DNA of 64,000 nt from Xanthostigma xanthostigma (Eukaryota; Arthropoda; Insecta; Raphidioptera; Raphidiidae): contig OY754475.1 of assembly GCA_963575645.1 (NCBI GenBank), forward strand, positions 17,832,509 through 17,896,508, in the 5' to 3' direction. The notes beneath the pieces are model-generated. The model worked only from the letters and a program-made list of their open reading frames with translations. It was not told the DNA's origin and searched no databases. Positions 33,975-45,319 of this stretch are shown piece by piece (position 1 is the stretch's first letter; every line of letters starts with the position of its first letter). Both the position numbers and the translations under genes were made by a program.

Positions 33975-34438
33975 GTCAGAGTGCCCGTCGGCAAAAATTT
34001 TACTGATACATTCTCTCCCCAAACTTTGTATATGGCTTCATTAGACCTAGTCTGACACCTATTTCCTCTATGACTTTTCTTGATTTTGGGGCGTTTTCCC
34101 CCTAAATTTTCCGAAACATGTCGTTTAAAATGTCTGACACCTCGAATATGTTCGACATATTTGAGGTGTCAGACATTTTAAATGGTTCATGTTATTTGTC
34201 ACAGAACATTATTTTAGTGTTTTGGTTAAAGTTTTTAAGCTATACAATTAAAAAAACAAACAGTATCTATTTTTTACATGTCGTCAAAACGCCATCTTTC
34301 GGAAAATTTAGAGGGAAAACGCCCCAAAATCAAGAAAAGTCATAGAGGAAATAGGTGTCAGACTAGGCCTAATGAAGCCATATACAAAGTTTGGGGAGAG
34401 TATGTGTCAATAAAATTTTTGCCGACGGGCACTCTGAC
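33975..34438. mobile_element. Foldback MITE L, TA target, with central 20-bp hairpin
   Basis: The arms of about 150 bp (GTCAGAGTGCCCGTCGGCAA and its complement) are flanked by TA. The centre (34124-34182) is itself a hairpin with perfect 20-bp arms around TGTCTGACACCTC. No transposase; the frames inside are not genes. Confidence 0.83.
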
Positions 34439-34440
34439 TA

Positions 34441-35029
34441 ATAGTATAAAGGCCACTGAACGTTTTCATAAACAAAATTAAAAATTTGCTGCAGAATATG
34501 TGCTTATACACTAATTTTTTACGTACTTAGTAGTTTGTAAAAATTAATACCTAATTGCTTTCTAAAATGAATTTTTTGTATTCTTTTTGACGTTTTTATA
34601 CCAATATGGTTACTAAATATATCTATCTATCTATCTTTAATAGTGCACGGTAAATATGAGCATAAAAAGAACGAAATTGAAATATTAGTTAAGAAACGTT
34701 TTAAAGGTATTTTTTTATTGAAATGTGCAAATAAGGAAATTCATTTAAAAAAAATGTAAGTTCATAATTATAAAAGCATGGGTCGTGATTATTGTACTAT
34801 CATAAAGTTTACAACCCACGCTTTTATAATTATATACATACTTATGTTATTTACAAATGATGTTTTCCTTTTAAGCTTATCTTAAAAAAGTTGTTCTTTT
34901 CTAATATTTTTTTTTACACAGCTCATAATGCAGTAAAAAAATTATAATATTATGTTTTAATAGTCTCTAGTCTCGTATTTTACAGCGCATTAATTTAATA
35001 AAATCTGAATAAACTTTAAAAGAAATCAT
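34441..35029. other. TATC microsatellite and a short hairpin
   Basis: (TATC)n at about 34618-34637 may be the tail of an old LINE. TAATTATAAAAGCATGGGT and its near complement (34766-34834) form a hairpin. No gene is seen. Confidence 0.5.
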
Positions 35030-35290
35030 GTGATTACAAATATCGTGTGACGTCACGAGTTTATATGGAGTGTTCGTTTTCATAGATTCATAGCTTATAG
35101 ATAGAGATAATGATGTAATGACGAAAAGACTTCCCTATTTTTTAAAATTTTTTTACAGCCTAAGTTACTCCTTATAACGTCAGCTATCTGCCAGTGAAAG
35201 TCCCGTCAAAATCGGTCCAGTCGTTTCGGAGATTAGCCGGAACAAACAGACAGCCAAAGTGTATTCCAACTTTCTTGTTATTGCATCGTG
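35030..35290 (+). repeat. LINE-like 3' tail
   Basis: AAAATCGGTCCAGTCGTTTC then GGAACAAACAGACAGCC is a phrase common at the 3' ends of insect RTE-type LINEs and their SINEs. No coding part remains. Confidence 0.5.
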
Positions 35291-37218
35291 AGTCCTCTGA
35301 ATAGGTCATATGCATGATTTTTTTTTATATTTTTAGATTATTTAGTCAACCATAATACGGAAAAAAATTGATAATCATTTAAAAATGTAATATTATCAAA
35401 AGAAAAAAAATATTAAATTCCACATTCAAAAATAGACAGTTTAAACAATCGGCCACGTTCGCGGGCTTATGTGACGTCATGATATACGATGCATGCCAAC
35501 CTTGATGTCAAATTGTCAATGTTCTAAATGAAGTTTATTTGTTGTTTTCTCTAAATACTGACATAATCTTACTGTGAGACGACACAGTCGTCATGAAAAC
35601 TGTTGTTGATATATACTCTGACGTCACGATGCGTTTTGAAAATTCGAAAATAGCGCTTATTTTCTACATTTCTTTTTTTATTATTTGTATTTTTTTCAGT
35701 GATTAGATTAATAAAATAACCATTACGTTATGATCAAGAACTAAAATATATTTCGAAATAAAAATTTTAACCAATTTGGAGTTTTATGCATATGACCTAT
35801 TGATCCAGTGTTTCAAACCTTCTAAAAAATCGATTCTTAAAGCCTAAATAATCGATTTTTCGATCACCGATCTCAAAATATCCACTTGAAGTTTATCCTA
35901 CAAGATACACGTTTGTTCCATGGAACGTTTATCGACGAACACATTGTATGCGTCTGAATACAATCGCGCTAAATTAAATTTTGTTATGACGTATACCCTG
36001 CGAGCTGCTTTTAATATGATTTTTACGGCTCATAATAAATTCAGTTATTAAAATATAGTTTATAATTTGAATACATAATTAAAACTGGAAAATTATTGAC
36101 ACTTTAAATTTAATAACTTTCATCTTTTCATCAATTATAGGCACCTTCTTTTCTCAAAGTAGTATGAAACTTTGCGCCTGTAAACAAAGCCCTTTTGCAA
36201 TATTGCGAAGATTAAATATATTTCGCTTTGAGTAATGGCCATAATCACTGAACGTAAGTACTTATTTATTCGGTTCATTTGTTCTTCAGGTAGCTATTCC
36301 TCCGAATAAAGAGCGATAATTCAATTCACCAAACATAATTATGTTTATCGCAGGTATTCATCTTCGAGGGTATAAATATTTATTCACCTGATAAAATAAT
36401 AACGACCGGGCCATAGATCATAATACCTAACCTATAAATGTAGAGTATTATATCAACAGTTTGCTCTTGTGAATTTATTTATGTGTTGTTTATTAACCTG
36501 TTATGAAGTGTATAGTTGTAAAACATTAAAGTTAATAGAAGTTTTGTGTACCATTGGGTTAGGATAAAACATTATTAATTTGTGAATGTTTTTTTTTTGA
36601 CGTTTACACTAACGTCAAAATATTCAACGAAAAGAGCAAGTAGTATAGTGCAGTGTATATTTATTCTATTTAACTAACTTTTCTACCTAATATTATACTC
36701 GGTGAATTGAAAGTAAATTTTATTCTAACGAATTTTGTTTCAAGATTAGTAACTTCTATCTTTAATAGTGTTCAATGCAAGAAATATAAATCGCATGGAT
36801 TTCCAAGCAAACTTTCAGAAAATAGTAATAGGGTACTTATACGGAAGTTTTATATTATGCAGAAAGAAACTAAACGTTAATATGAACAAAACTATAAAAT
36901 CTGAGAAAAATGATTCGTTGAAACGTCATAATTTATAAAGTTTCCATGCTATTTAAAATATTACGATGTCTGAATAACCAATAAGTGCAGAAATTTACTA
37001 CAGTTGTTATTAATAAAGTCAACAAATCATTTTGGATGTTATTACTGATCGATATCGTCACATATATATTTAAATAGCACAGAAATATTAATAAAATTTG
37101 GTTAAAATTAACGTAGATTTTCATTCTGCGAGTCGAAGTCGTGTGGAGAGGGGGTTCCGTACCATTCCGCTTTCCTTGATAACTTTTGAGAGTTACGATT
37201 TTCGTATAGGTTTTCTTG
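35291..37218. other. No gene seen
   Basis: About 1.9 kb of AT-rich DNA without recognisable coding sequence or repeat ends. It may be intronic or intergenic. Confidence 0.4.
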
Positions 37219-37647
37219 TTAAGAGTATTCGTCCCTGCAAACACCCCCTACACCCTTCATCTCAAATCTTTTCCCCTCGCCTAAAAACGGTTCGCGCTCT
37301 CCCGACTCTATTTTTAAAGCTAGAGGGTTCTGGTAAACGCCAAATGAAAGACAAAGAATCAGACTACAGATCCTTCAGGCGAATTTTTTGAAAAAAAGTT
37401 TCGTCTACGTGTGAAATATTACGTAACTTATTATTTTTTTCAAAATGTTGTAAGTTTTTTCAGGAAATTTTTTTTCAAAAAATTCGCCTGAAGGATCTGT
37501 AGTCTGATTCTTTGTCTTTCATTTGGCGTTTACCAGAACCCTCTAGCTTTAAAAATAGCGTCGGGAGAGCGCGAACCGTTTTCAGGCGAGGGGAAAAGAT
37601 TTGAGATGAAGGGTGCAGGGGGTGTTTGCAGGGACGAATACTCTTAA
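37219..37647. mobile_element. TTAA-flanked palindromic MITE M
   Basis: TTAA at 37219-37222 and 37644-37647. The ends are GAGTATTCGTCCCTGC and its exact complement, with nearly perfect arms of about 175 bp separated by a roughly 75-bp loop. The 97-codon frame at 37098-37391 is one arm read through and is not a gene. Confidence 0.85.
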
Positions 37648-37762
37648 CTATGAGTGAACTCCTATATATTTCCTATTTTTTCAAAATTTTAGACTTTTTT
37701 TAGCTTCGGAGAAAAGGAAGGAATGCTTCTTTTTCGTATATTTTCTTTAATATCTTTTAAAC

Positions 37763-38035
37763 CAGGTCTGGGCAAATGGCGACCCGCGGGCCGGATCCGG
37801 CCCTCAGCGCAATTTTATCTGGCCCGCGGAGCATTTTAGAAAATTTTAGAAAAATAGTAGCGGAAATAGAATGCGGGGATCTTTTTTTTTTTGCTCTCCA
37901 CATGCGGAATAGAATGTGAGGAGCTTTTTATCTGCAAATTTTTGGCCCGCGGTGAAATTTTCGTTAGCCATCCGGCCCGCGGTCAAATTTTCATCAGCTA
38001 TGTGGCCCGCCGATCAAAAGATTTGCCCGCTCCTG
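37763..38035. mobile_element. hAT non-autonomous element N, copy 1
   Basis: It starts CAGGTCTGGGCAAATGGC and ends GATTTGCCCGCTCCTG. The 8-bp flanks TTTTAAAC and TTTTAAAG match at 7 of 8 positions. The interior has GGCCCGCGG repeats. An inverse copy is at 59524-59807. Confidence 0.83.
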
Positions 38036-38123
38036 TTTTAAAGTATTCATATTAAAATTATAAAAAAATATGAAGATTGACTCTATTCAATAAATAGAGT
38101 AACTGTGATCCATTGAAGTTAAT

Positions 38124-38359
38124 ATGAGTATTTGGAAAGAATTCCGTGGCATAAGGATCGAAAATGAAGCAATACTGAGATTTTTTTTAAACTTCCATTT
38201 AATACTAACGTTTCGATACGTTTTATATCATCTTCAGAGTGTTCTGTAATTATATTTTCTTAGTTATAAAATTGTTAGTATTAAATGCAAGTTTAAAAAA
38301 AATCTCAGTATTGCTTCATTTTCGATCCTTATGCCACGGAATTCTTTCCAAAGACTCAT
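38124..38359. repeat. Inverted repeat enclosing hammerhead-like core (Penelope-type)
   Basis: The arms 38124-38209 and 38276-38359 are reverse complements over about 85 bp (ATTCCGTGGCATAAGGATCG). The 66-bp spacer contains the hammerhead-like core at 38211-38237. Penelope elements often insert as inverted partial copies. Confidence 0.6.
38211..38237 (-). ncRNA. Hammerhead-ribozyme-like core
   Basis: On the minus strand: CTGAAGA, a short stem GATA/TATC, then GAAAC. The conserved core residues are present, but stem II is only four base pairs, so this is weaker than the cores at 29143 and 50782. Confidence 0.4.
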
Positions 38360-39300
38360 ATAAAAAAAATATGTTTGTATTTCTCATAACGAACTCTTCC
38401 ATTTGATACGTCACATGATGTACTTGAAATTTTTTTTTAAAAATCCAAAAAATGTTTGACTGCTCTTGGACTATAACTATATGTCGTTCGCGCTTGAAAA
38501 TAATCCTCGCAAAAAAAAGACGTAAGGACTGTAAGAATAAATCAGAATTTGAAATACTTAAAGATCGCGAGGATTCATCCATTCACAGCCAATAATTTCA
38601 AAACTGCATTGTAGAATAAAAAAAAAACTCATATCACTAAATACCCATGCATATTGTAATCATGTTCAAAACAAAATATGCACGCCTCCAAAAAATCACA
38701 CATAAAAATATTCTTCAGAAAAAATAAACGTGCATTGCAATTTCAAACATTTCTTATCCGTAATATAAACATATTGCCCGTGGAATATTTAAAATCAGCA
38801 GCGAAACCGTATTTAAGAAAAATTGATGCTTTTTGGTATTGCTAATTGGTCAAATGTTTAGTTCCACCCCACTTTGAAATTTATTGCACGGGCATGTTTT
38901 TAAACGGCTTTACCACAGTTCAAGGCCATGGAATCAGTATTGTCTTAAATGCTATGAGCGAAGCTGTGCAGAGATACCGCTAACGGAACTAATCTTTTAT
39001 TCATAATACATAGATATTGTCCCAAATAGAGATGAAACTTAGCTCAGATTTAATGATAGTCAAAATTTCTACGTGTATCAAACACTTCATGAATAATGGA
39101 TCATGAGCTCTCCAACTATACTAATATTTGTGCAATGTGCGGTATGGTCAAGGGCGGATCCAGTTTTTTCGAGGTCTAGGCCTTATTGAAATTCAATGGG
39201 GTCTCATTTTTTTGTTTAAATTTCGATTTAAAATTCATTTTTATAACATCAAAATCACAGTTGAAACTTGGTGACCCGGCCAAACAAATAAGACTATAAA
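38360..39300. other. No gene seen
   Basis: AT-rich DNA. The frame at 38316-38582 (minus) overlaps an inverted-repeat arm and has no recognisable content. Confidence 0.4.
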
Positions 39301-39304
39301 TTCA

Positions 39305-39475
39305 TCAAAAAAGTTGTCAAAATTCTACCAAAAAATTGTCAAAATTCACCCAAAAAATTTGTCAAAATTCAACCGAGAAATTGTCAAAATTTACACAAAA
39401 TGTAGTCAAAATTCACCCAAAATATTGTCAAAATGCCTCAAAAAAATTGTCAGAACTAACCCAAAAAAATTGTGA
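39305..39475. repeat. Minisatellite of AATTGTCAAAATTCACCCAA units
   Basis: About eight degenerate units of roughly 20 bp in tandem. No known function. Confidence 0.75.
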
Positions 39476-39631
39476 ATCAAAATAATGGCTCATTAGCTCT
39501 TGGGCTAGTACACCAGTTGTAAGACTTCGGTTTCAGAGATCGACACCGTTTCCATGGCCATTAACTGTGGCTGCAGAGCCGACTAGAATATTTACATATA
39601 TTTGAAAATAAATAAATTATCGGTTACTGAC

Positions 39632-39820
39632 CTTTCGCTAGCGATGGACGAGTTCCTCGACATGCTTTTGGGCGACATCTCGAAATCGCTATCGGATCGG
39701 TAGAGGAAGCTCTCGCGACGCTGCGGCAAATTCTGAAGCACGAGGCCGGCCGACGGTGACGCCGCACCACCGCCGTCCAGCGGTGACCGTGACGGACTGG
39801 CGCCATTTTCCACGTCGAAA
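39632..39820 (-). CDS. dnc: Exon of dunce / PDE4 cAMP phosphodiesterase (N-terminal common region)
   Basis: The minus strand encodes FDVENG, a short Ser/Gly/Pro stretch, then [18 protein letters not shown] and [14 protein letters not shown]. This is the highly conserved start of UCR1 in PDE4/dunce; RRESF is the conserved PKA site region. An acceptor (TTGTTTCAG) precedes base 39820 and a donor (GTCAGT) follows base 39632, giving a 189-bp exon with a split codon at each end. There is no start codon here: this is an internal exon, and the catalytic exons lie further along the minus strand, probably outside the window. PDE4 hydrolyses cAMP in the cytoplasm; in Drosophila dunce acts in learning and memory. 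The Ala/Gly insertion before SPSAG is longer than in Drosophila as I recall it. Confidence 0.93.
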
Positions 39821-40129
39821 CTGAAACAATAACGAATCTATTAGTTTCAATCAATATTCAATGCCAAGGTGAGAAATTAGCCTTTAAAAGCTTTACCAAA
39901 ACACTGTAGAATTTTCAGCAGAGAAGAGATACTGTATAGAAGTTTATTTCAAACGGAAATTTTAGTTTGTCTCGTTTCTGTTAGATGACAGAACGATCGA
40001 GGTTTAGTATCGGTGTACAGAGGTGGGGGTCGTATATTTCTATCTCTCTTCTTCAGAAGTAATTTTGAACGTTTCTCTAAGCCCCGTAGAAAATAAATAT
40101 AAGAAAGTCATCAATTTTTGTCGATTTTT

Positions 40130-40682
40130 TTAAAGGTAGTTTGGGGGCCCAATCCCAAGTCAAATAAATGACTTTTTTTTTCCTCAAATAATTACCCAAA
40201 TCATGCTATAATAGAAATTCACATAAAAATTTATTTGATTTAATTTAATGCGAATTATAAATAAATAATTATTAATAAATTATTAATTGATTAGTACTCA
40301 GCTGTCACTAGTCACTGTCACTACAACAACAGAGATAGAGGCCACATGTCAGTATTAAAAAATTAATAAAATCAAAAGTACGTGGTAAATTATTCTGAAA
40401 TTTTTGCAGTACGTATTTCAGACATCGTTCTATCCATTAAAAAGTTTTTTTTGTGGGGTCAAGTTTGTCAATTTTTTACAAACCCTCAATTTCCGGAGTT
40501 ATTGAACAAGGACACTCATAACGGCTCGTGTATTTTTGCATAACTTTAATTAATTATATCTCTTAAACGGTGTGGTGAAAAAACCTGATTCTTTTTCTGT
40601 AGGTGTCTTTAATTATAATCTTTTGAATAAATATAAAAATGTAGAGTCAAGTTTAGGTCATTTGGCTACCAAACTACCTTAA
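40130..40682. mobile_element. TTAA-flanked MITE K, copy 2 (inverse)
   Basis: TTAA at 40130-40133 and 40679-40682, enclosing an inverse copy of 32590-33164 (545 bp versus 575 bp). It lies about 310 bp upstream of the dunce exon on the gene's strand. Confidence 0.83.
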
Positions 40683-41514
40683 CTAATAAAAAATTATGAA
40701 AAGTACAATGATTAAGGTGTGAAGCTGAAATTATTAATTATCGCCACCTGGCGTTGCGGTTCCGAAACTTGAGTGCGGCGCATCCCCATCTGACAGGATT
40801 AAACTTCTATACAGTCCCTCTTCTCTGATTTTAAGTATGCGCAGTTCTGTCCTAAAATTGACAAGAAGCTTTCGCTGATATAGTAGCTATGGAAATCATT
40901 AGTGCATTGAAAAAAAAAAAAACGTTCCACATAAAATGCAACGTCCACGGGAGATTTGTATACATTTTATGTGTAATTATTTTCTGTAATGCATTAATGA
41001 TAAGCAAAACTCAGCAGACAGATGATGGTTATTTTTTTATTAATATTCAGGCCTATTCTACTAACAATATTCACAGTGATTACCAAAATAGTCCAAGAGC
41101 CAGTATCACTCAAACTCGATGTATAGCAGAAAAAGCCAGTTCGCGGATATTTGGGAAATTTAAGCCTTGCTAAGAAAAATACAATGGTTGGCAGGCTGGA
41201 GTGGGCGGGACCGTGTAAAAGGGATAACTTCCGGTTCCCCAAAGAACCGGTCATCCTATGTTTTTTCGAATAGGTTGAAATAACATTTAAGTGAAAGGTT
41301 TTCATCTTTAAAATTACAAAAAAAAATCTGTGGACACGTTAATGATTCACATTTAAACGCTTAATTTTTCATGTCGTTTGTCTTATAAAAGTATTTTGCA
41401 GTACTAAATCTCAGAGAAAATGGCCAACTTCGCTAAAAGGAACGCGTTGTAAAGTTGAAAAGTTGATTCGCTATCATTTTATCGTCGCGTCATCAACACT
41501 GAATAAAAATACAA
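40683..41514. other. No gene recognised
   Basis: The frame at 40889-41173 (plus, 94 codons) has a hydrophobic stretch but no recognisable domain. A phrase at 40795-40835 (CAGGATTAAACTTCTATACAG) recurs near 51525. Confidence 0.4.
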
Positions 41515-41660
41515 ACATGTCCGAATAGACAATCTTTGATTAACGTCTGATTAGAACTCTTATATAAATATATAAATGAAATTATCGACCAATTTTTCAG
41601 ATAAATATTTTAACAAAAAAATATAATTAATACATCTTCTACAGAACTGATCTAAAAATA
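41515..41660. repeat. Penelope-type fragment
   Basis: It shares TTTGATTAACGTCTGATTAG and CGACCAATTTTTCAGATAA with 28890-29340. The hammerhead-like core is degraded here. Confidence 0.45.
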
Positions 41661-41669
41661 TAAAAAAGT

Positions 41670-42679
41670 GGGTCCAGTACGATAACACTATGCACCCAAA
41701 TTTTGAAAATTTTTTTTTTAAGTCATAGAAAACGCTAAATTTTGACGTTCAAAAAAAAAAACTTTGCGGATTATTCACAAATTTCCTCAAAAATACGTGA
41801 AAAAAATGGAACTACTTTTCGTCTTTCACTGTCATTTTTTTAATCTAACCAATCAAAAATCACAAATACACGTCATAGCAACTGGTGTAGAATTATTGTA
41901 TAACTATCTCACTTTGAATGCAGCTTTCGATTGTGTTATGGAAGCAGGGTCGTATTTAGATTCGCATACCCGTTTATCGTTCACCCCGGAATTGTTTTTT
42001 TAAAAACTCAACATTTGCCCCTTCCCGTTTCACTGCGAGACAATTCGCATACCCCTTTATCGTTCACCCCAGAATTACAATTCGCATACCCGTTTATCGT
42101 TCACCCCGGAATTGTTTTTTTAAAAACTCCACATTTGCCCCTTCCCGTTTCACTGCGAGACAATTCGCATACCCCTTTATCGTTCACCCCAGAATTACAA
42201 TTCGCATACCCGTTTATCGTTCACCCCGGAATTGTTTTTTTAAAAACTCCACATTTGCCCCTTCCCGTTTCACTGCGAGACAATTCGCATACCCCTTTAT
42301 CAAAAAAAGCGGTGGTTTTCAATCTTCATGAAAATGTGAGTTTTAAATTTAAAATTCGTTTTATAAATTAAAATTTCCAAATACGACTCTGCCCTGAACG
42401 TTCAATTGTATTTCATTCCAACCAATTGATATTTCTATCTTTGTTTATCATAGGTACAGGTATATATAACTTTCTCTTTTCTTATCACTATATAAGACAA
42501 GATAGCGATCGCTATAGTAAATAATATATTTACTATACCATATTTAATTTTTTTAAATTAATTTATAAAAATTAATTTTCCGCACTTAAAACGACCAATA
42601 ACGCTGTTATATGTTATATAAAACAATAATTGTGAATTTCCAGTGGATATTTTGCATAGCAAGTTATCGTACTCTTACC
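41670..42679. mobile_element. Mutator-like non-autonomous element F, copy 2 (three 120-bp units)
   Basis: Flanked by the 9-bp duplication TAAAAAAGT (41661-41669 and 42680-42688). The same ends as copy 1 (GGGTCCAGTACGATAAC). The 120-bp unit starts at 41961, 42081 and 42201: three units against two in copy 1. The long open frame over the array is repeat translation, not a gene. Confidence 0.85.
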
Positions 42680-42784
42680 TAAAAAAGTAATTAATATTTA
42701 GTTTCTATTTATTTTTAATGAAATTCGTAAAGATTTTTTAAATAGAAACTAATTTTTTAGTAGTTTTGGGGATTACCTCCTACA

Positions 42785-43495
42785 TCCAAATTTCCCAAAT
42801 TTTGATTTTTTTGTTTTTAAATCATAGAAGACGCTAAATTTTGACGTTCCAAAATAAAAACTTGACGGATTATTCACAAATTTCCTCAAAAATACGTAAA
42901 AACTTTTCGTCTTTCACTGTCATTTTTTTAATCTAGCCAATCAGAAATCACATATACACGTCATAGCAACCAGTTACTGTATTATTATTTTAATTTGTAT
43001 ATGTCACCGGGATATTGTCAAACCCGTGATATTATAATTTCACTTAGTGAAATTACAATATAACGACTCTTTGTCAATCGTGATATTGTAATTTCACTAG
43101 TGATATTACAATATCACGGATTTGACAATATCCCGGTGACATATACACGACCCCTAATATGTTTTTTAAAGAACTCCCCCAAGCGCCCTCCCCTTTTCAC
43201 TGCACAAAAAAAAAACTCATTGCATCGACACGACTCCGTAATTGTTTTTTAAAGAACTCCCCCCAAACGCCCTCTTCTTTTCACTGCGCAAAAAAACGCC
43301 AACGCATCGATACGATCCCGTAATTTTTTTAAAGATCTGCGTCCTAAAGCCCCCCCTTTTTACTGTGCAAAAAAATAATTTTTAAAAATCAATTTTCTGC
43401 ACTTTAAACGGCTAATAATACTGTTATATTATGTAGTTTAAAATAAAAATTGTGTATTTCCAATGGATATTTGCACATCCAATTATCGTACTACT
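42785..43495. mobile_element. Diverged element F, copy 3, with palindrome insert
   Basis: It shares CATAGAAGACGCTAAATTTTGACG and the TTTCACTGCGCAAAAAA-type repeats with family F and ends in TTATCGTACT. It is interrupted by a 152-bp palindrome (42996-43147). Related scraps lie at 55340-55500. Confidence 0.6.
42996..43147. mobile_element. Short palindromic element
   Basis: TGTATATGTCACCGGGATATTGTCAAA at the left is reversed exactly at the right, and the interior is built from GTGATATTGTAATTTCACT palindromes. No gene; transposition mode unknown. Confidence 0.75.
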
Positions 43496-43524
43496 CTAAT
43501 CAAAATTTTATATGAATTTATATA

Positions 43525-44142
43525 CAGTGTAAACTCTTTATAACGAAACTCAAGGAACCGAGCATTTTTTATCGTTATAGAGAGTTACCGTTATATGGAG
43601 TGAAGAAAGAAAAACAACCAAATTAACAATAATCTTCAATGTACTGTATAATCTCTTTATAACGAATTTTAAGGGACCGAACATTTTTTTCGTTATAAAG
43701 AATTTTCGTTATATGGAGGGAAGAAAGAAAAATAACCAATTTTCACAAAATTAATTTATTCCAAACACATATACCTATAGTTTGTTAAATTTGCCTGACG
43801 TTTTTCGCTATGCCAATATTTGTTTTGTATTTTAAGTATCTTATGCATGCCTTGGGATGTGGTGGAATAATCTTCATTAAATAATAGAAATTTTTCGATA
43901 AGTTTGGCGTCATCAAGTGCTTGTTGAATAGATGGTGATTGTTCAGAATGGTCCTCTTTATGTCTGTAAACATTTGCTGACGCCTAAATATGAACATATT
44001 TCTTCGTAATAGAGAATGGCTGTTGCGTTATAAAGAGGGTAATAATGTATAGGTTTTAAGGTAAACCAACCAAATCGTAAAAATTTCGACGTTATATGGA
44101 GTTTTTCGTTATAACGAAGGACGGTATAAAGAGTTTACACTG
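43525..44142 (-). mobile_element. pogo/Tigger-like element remnant
   Basis: The ends are CAGTGTAAACTCTTTATA and its complement, flanked by TA. Internal ends (CTCTTTATAACGAAT) are duplicated near 43648. It retains a transposase C-terminus (43770-43985). Confidence 0.72.
43770..43985 (-). pseudogene. C-terminal scrap of pogo/Tigger transposase
   Basis: On the minus strand one frame reads PSIQQALDDAKLIEKFLLF and continues to a stop near 43760. An acidic, helical tail with QAL...L..F spacing is typical of Tigger-type transposase C-termini in insects. The DDE domain is missing. The assignment leans on the element's inverted ends. Confidence 0.45.
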
Positions 44143-44159
44143 TATTACTAACACTAGTA

Positions 44160-44515
44160 GATCTTTATATTCTAAATTATGCAAATTCTTTACAAAACTA
44201 TCCATCTTTGTTTAATGAAAATCACAATAAACACGAATATACTACAAGAAATAAAAATAAATAATTTAAAAACTACTAATTGTACATTAGCAGTGACTCA
44301 TAAAGGTGTCCACAAAGCTATGATAAGAATACATAATAATGTACCTACTGAAATAACTGTTGCACATTCCAAACAAAATATTAGGAAGAATTTAAAAAAT
44401 TACTCATTACTACAGATTGGACGAGTTTTTATAATTAATTATTTTGTGCTGACGTTATATTTCATGTAGATTTGAACCAACAAAATAAAGATCTTTATCT
44501 ATCTATCTATCTAGA
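44160..44515 (+). pseudogene. LINE 3' end with (TATC)n tail
   Basis: The open frame to 44469 ends with RIHNNVPTEITVAHS and KNLKNYSLL, which resembles the C-terminus of jockey/CR1-type RT proteins. It is followed by a short 3' UTR and a (TATC)n microsatellite (44491-44513) as tail. All catalytic parts are lost by 5' truncation. Confidence 0.6.
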
Positions 44516-45222
44516 GAAACAACTAGAGATTTTGAAAATGTAAAAATTACCTAGTCATTTGAAAAAAAAATGGATGTAGGTACAATTTCGGCTGAGTTTG
44601 AAGTACAAAAAATATACCTCTGCAGTTTCCGATAGTAAATCTCGAGTCGAACAAAAAACTATTCTAACTTTCTTTTAGTATACACGAATTATTCACTGTT
44701 ACAACTTTCGGTGAACGCACTGTACACGATTTATTAAAAAAATATTCTATATTGAATTAAAAAGAGCAAAAAAAAAAAATTATCAGGATTGTAAATTTCT
44801 ATCGCGATCAATTGTTATGAATAATTTAATTGTTTATTTCTTTTTAACCGCAGCACAAAAATTGGCAATAACACACAAGTGGCAGGCTGATGGCTCGGAA
44901 CACTAATGGTATACAAGTGTATAGCTTGCACTTGGCCGATTTTTTATGTATCTTGTATAGCCACGAATTTTGGAGAAAAGTATCAGAAATTAATTAATTA
45001 TTATTAATATTGATAATGTAGTTCAGATATTCCAATGTTTTCTATTTAAAATATGAGTAAAAACTAAACGCATTTTAGGACGATAGCGTTTGAATTTTTG
45101 TTATGACCTTGGCAAGGTCGCAAATGAAACATGTTTAAATAATTTATTGAATGTCAGATAATCTGCAACGGAGATTCTCGATTTTAATATTTTACTGAAT
45201 TTTTAAATTGAAAATTTAAGCA
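44516..45222. other. Repeat X copy 2 and spacer, no gene seen
   Basis: Bases 44632-44728 match 28295-28395 in reverse. The rest is AT-rich with no coding similarity. Confidence 0.45.
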
Positions 45223-45319
45223 CAGTAGAACCTCTTTAAGTCGAACCTCGATATGTTGACAACCTCCAAAACTCGAAAGAATATTTTGCCCCAAAACATT
45301 CATTACTCGAAATCTCAAC

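Noticed and set aside
37098..37391. 97-codon frame
   Set aside because: It is one arm of a palindromic TTAA element.
39592..39813. dunce frame as a complete small protein
   Set aside because: The apparent start is a GTG inside the exon and the end runs into the intron; splice sites define 39632-39820.
41931..42371. 146-codon frame with repeated VHPGIVF peptides (also 17946-18266)
   Set aside because: The repeat is 120 bp, a multiple of three, so the frame stays open by chance across a non-coding array in a transposon.
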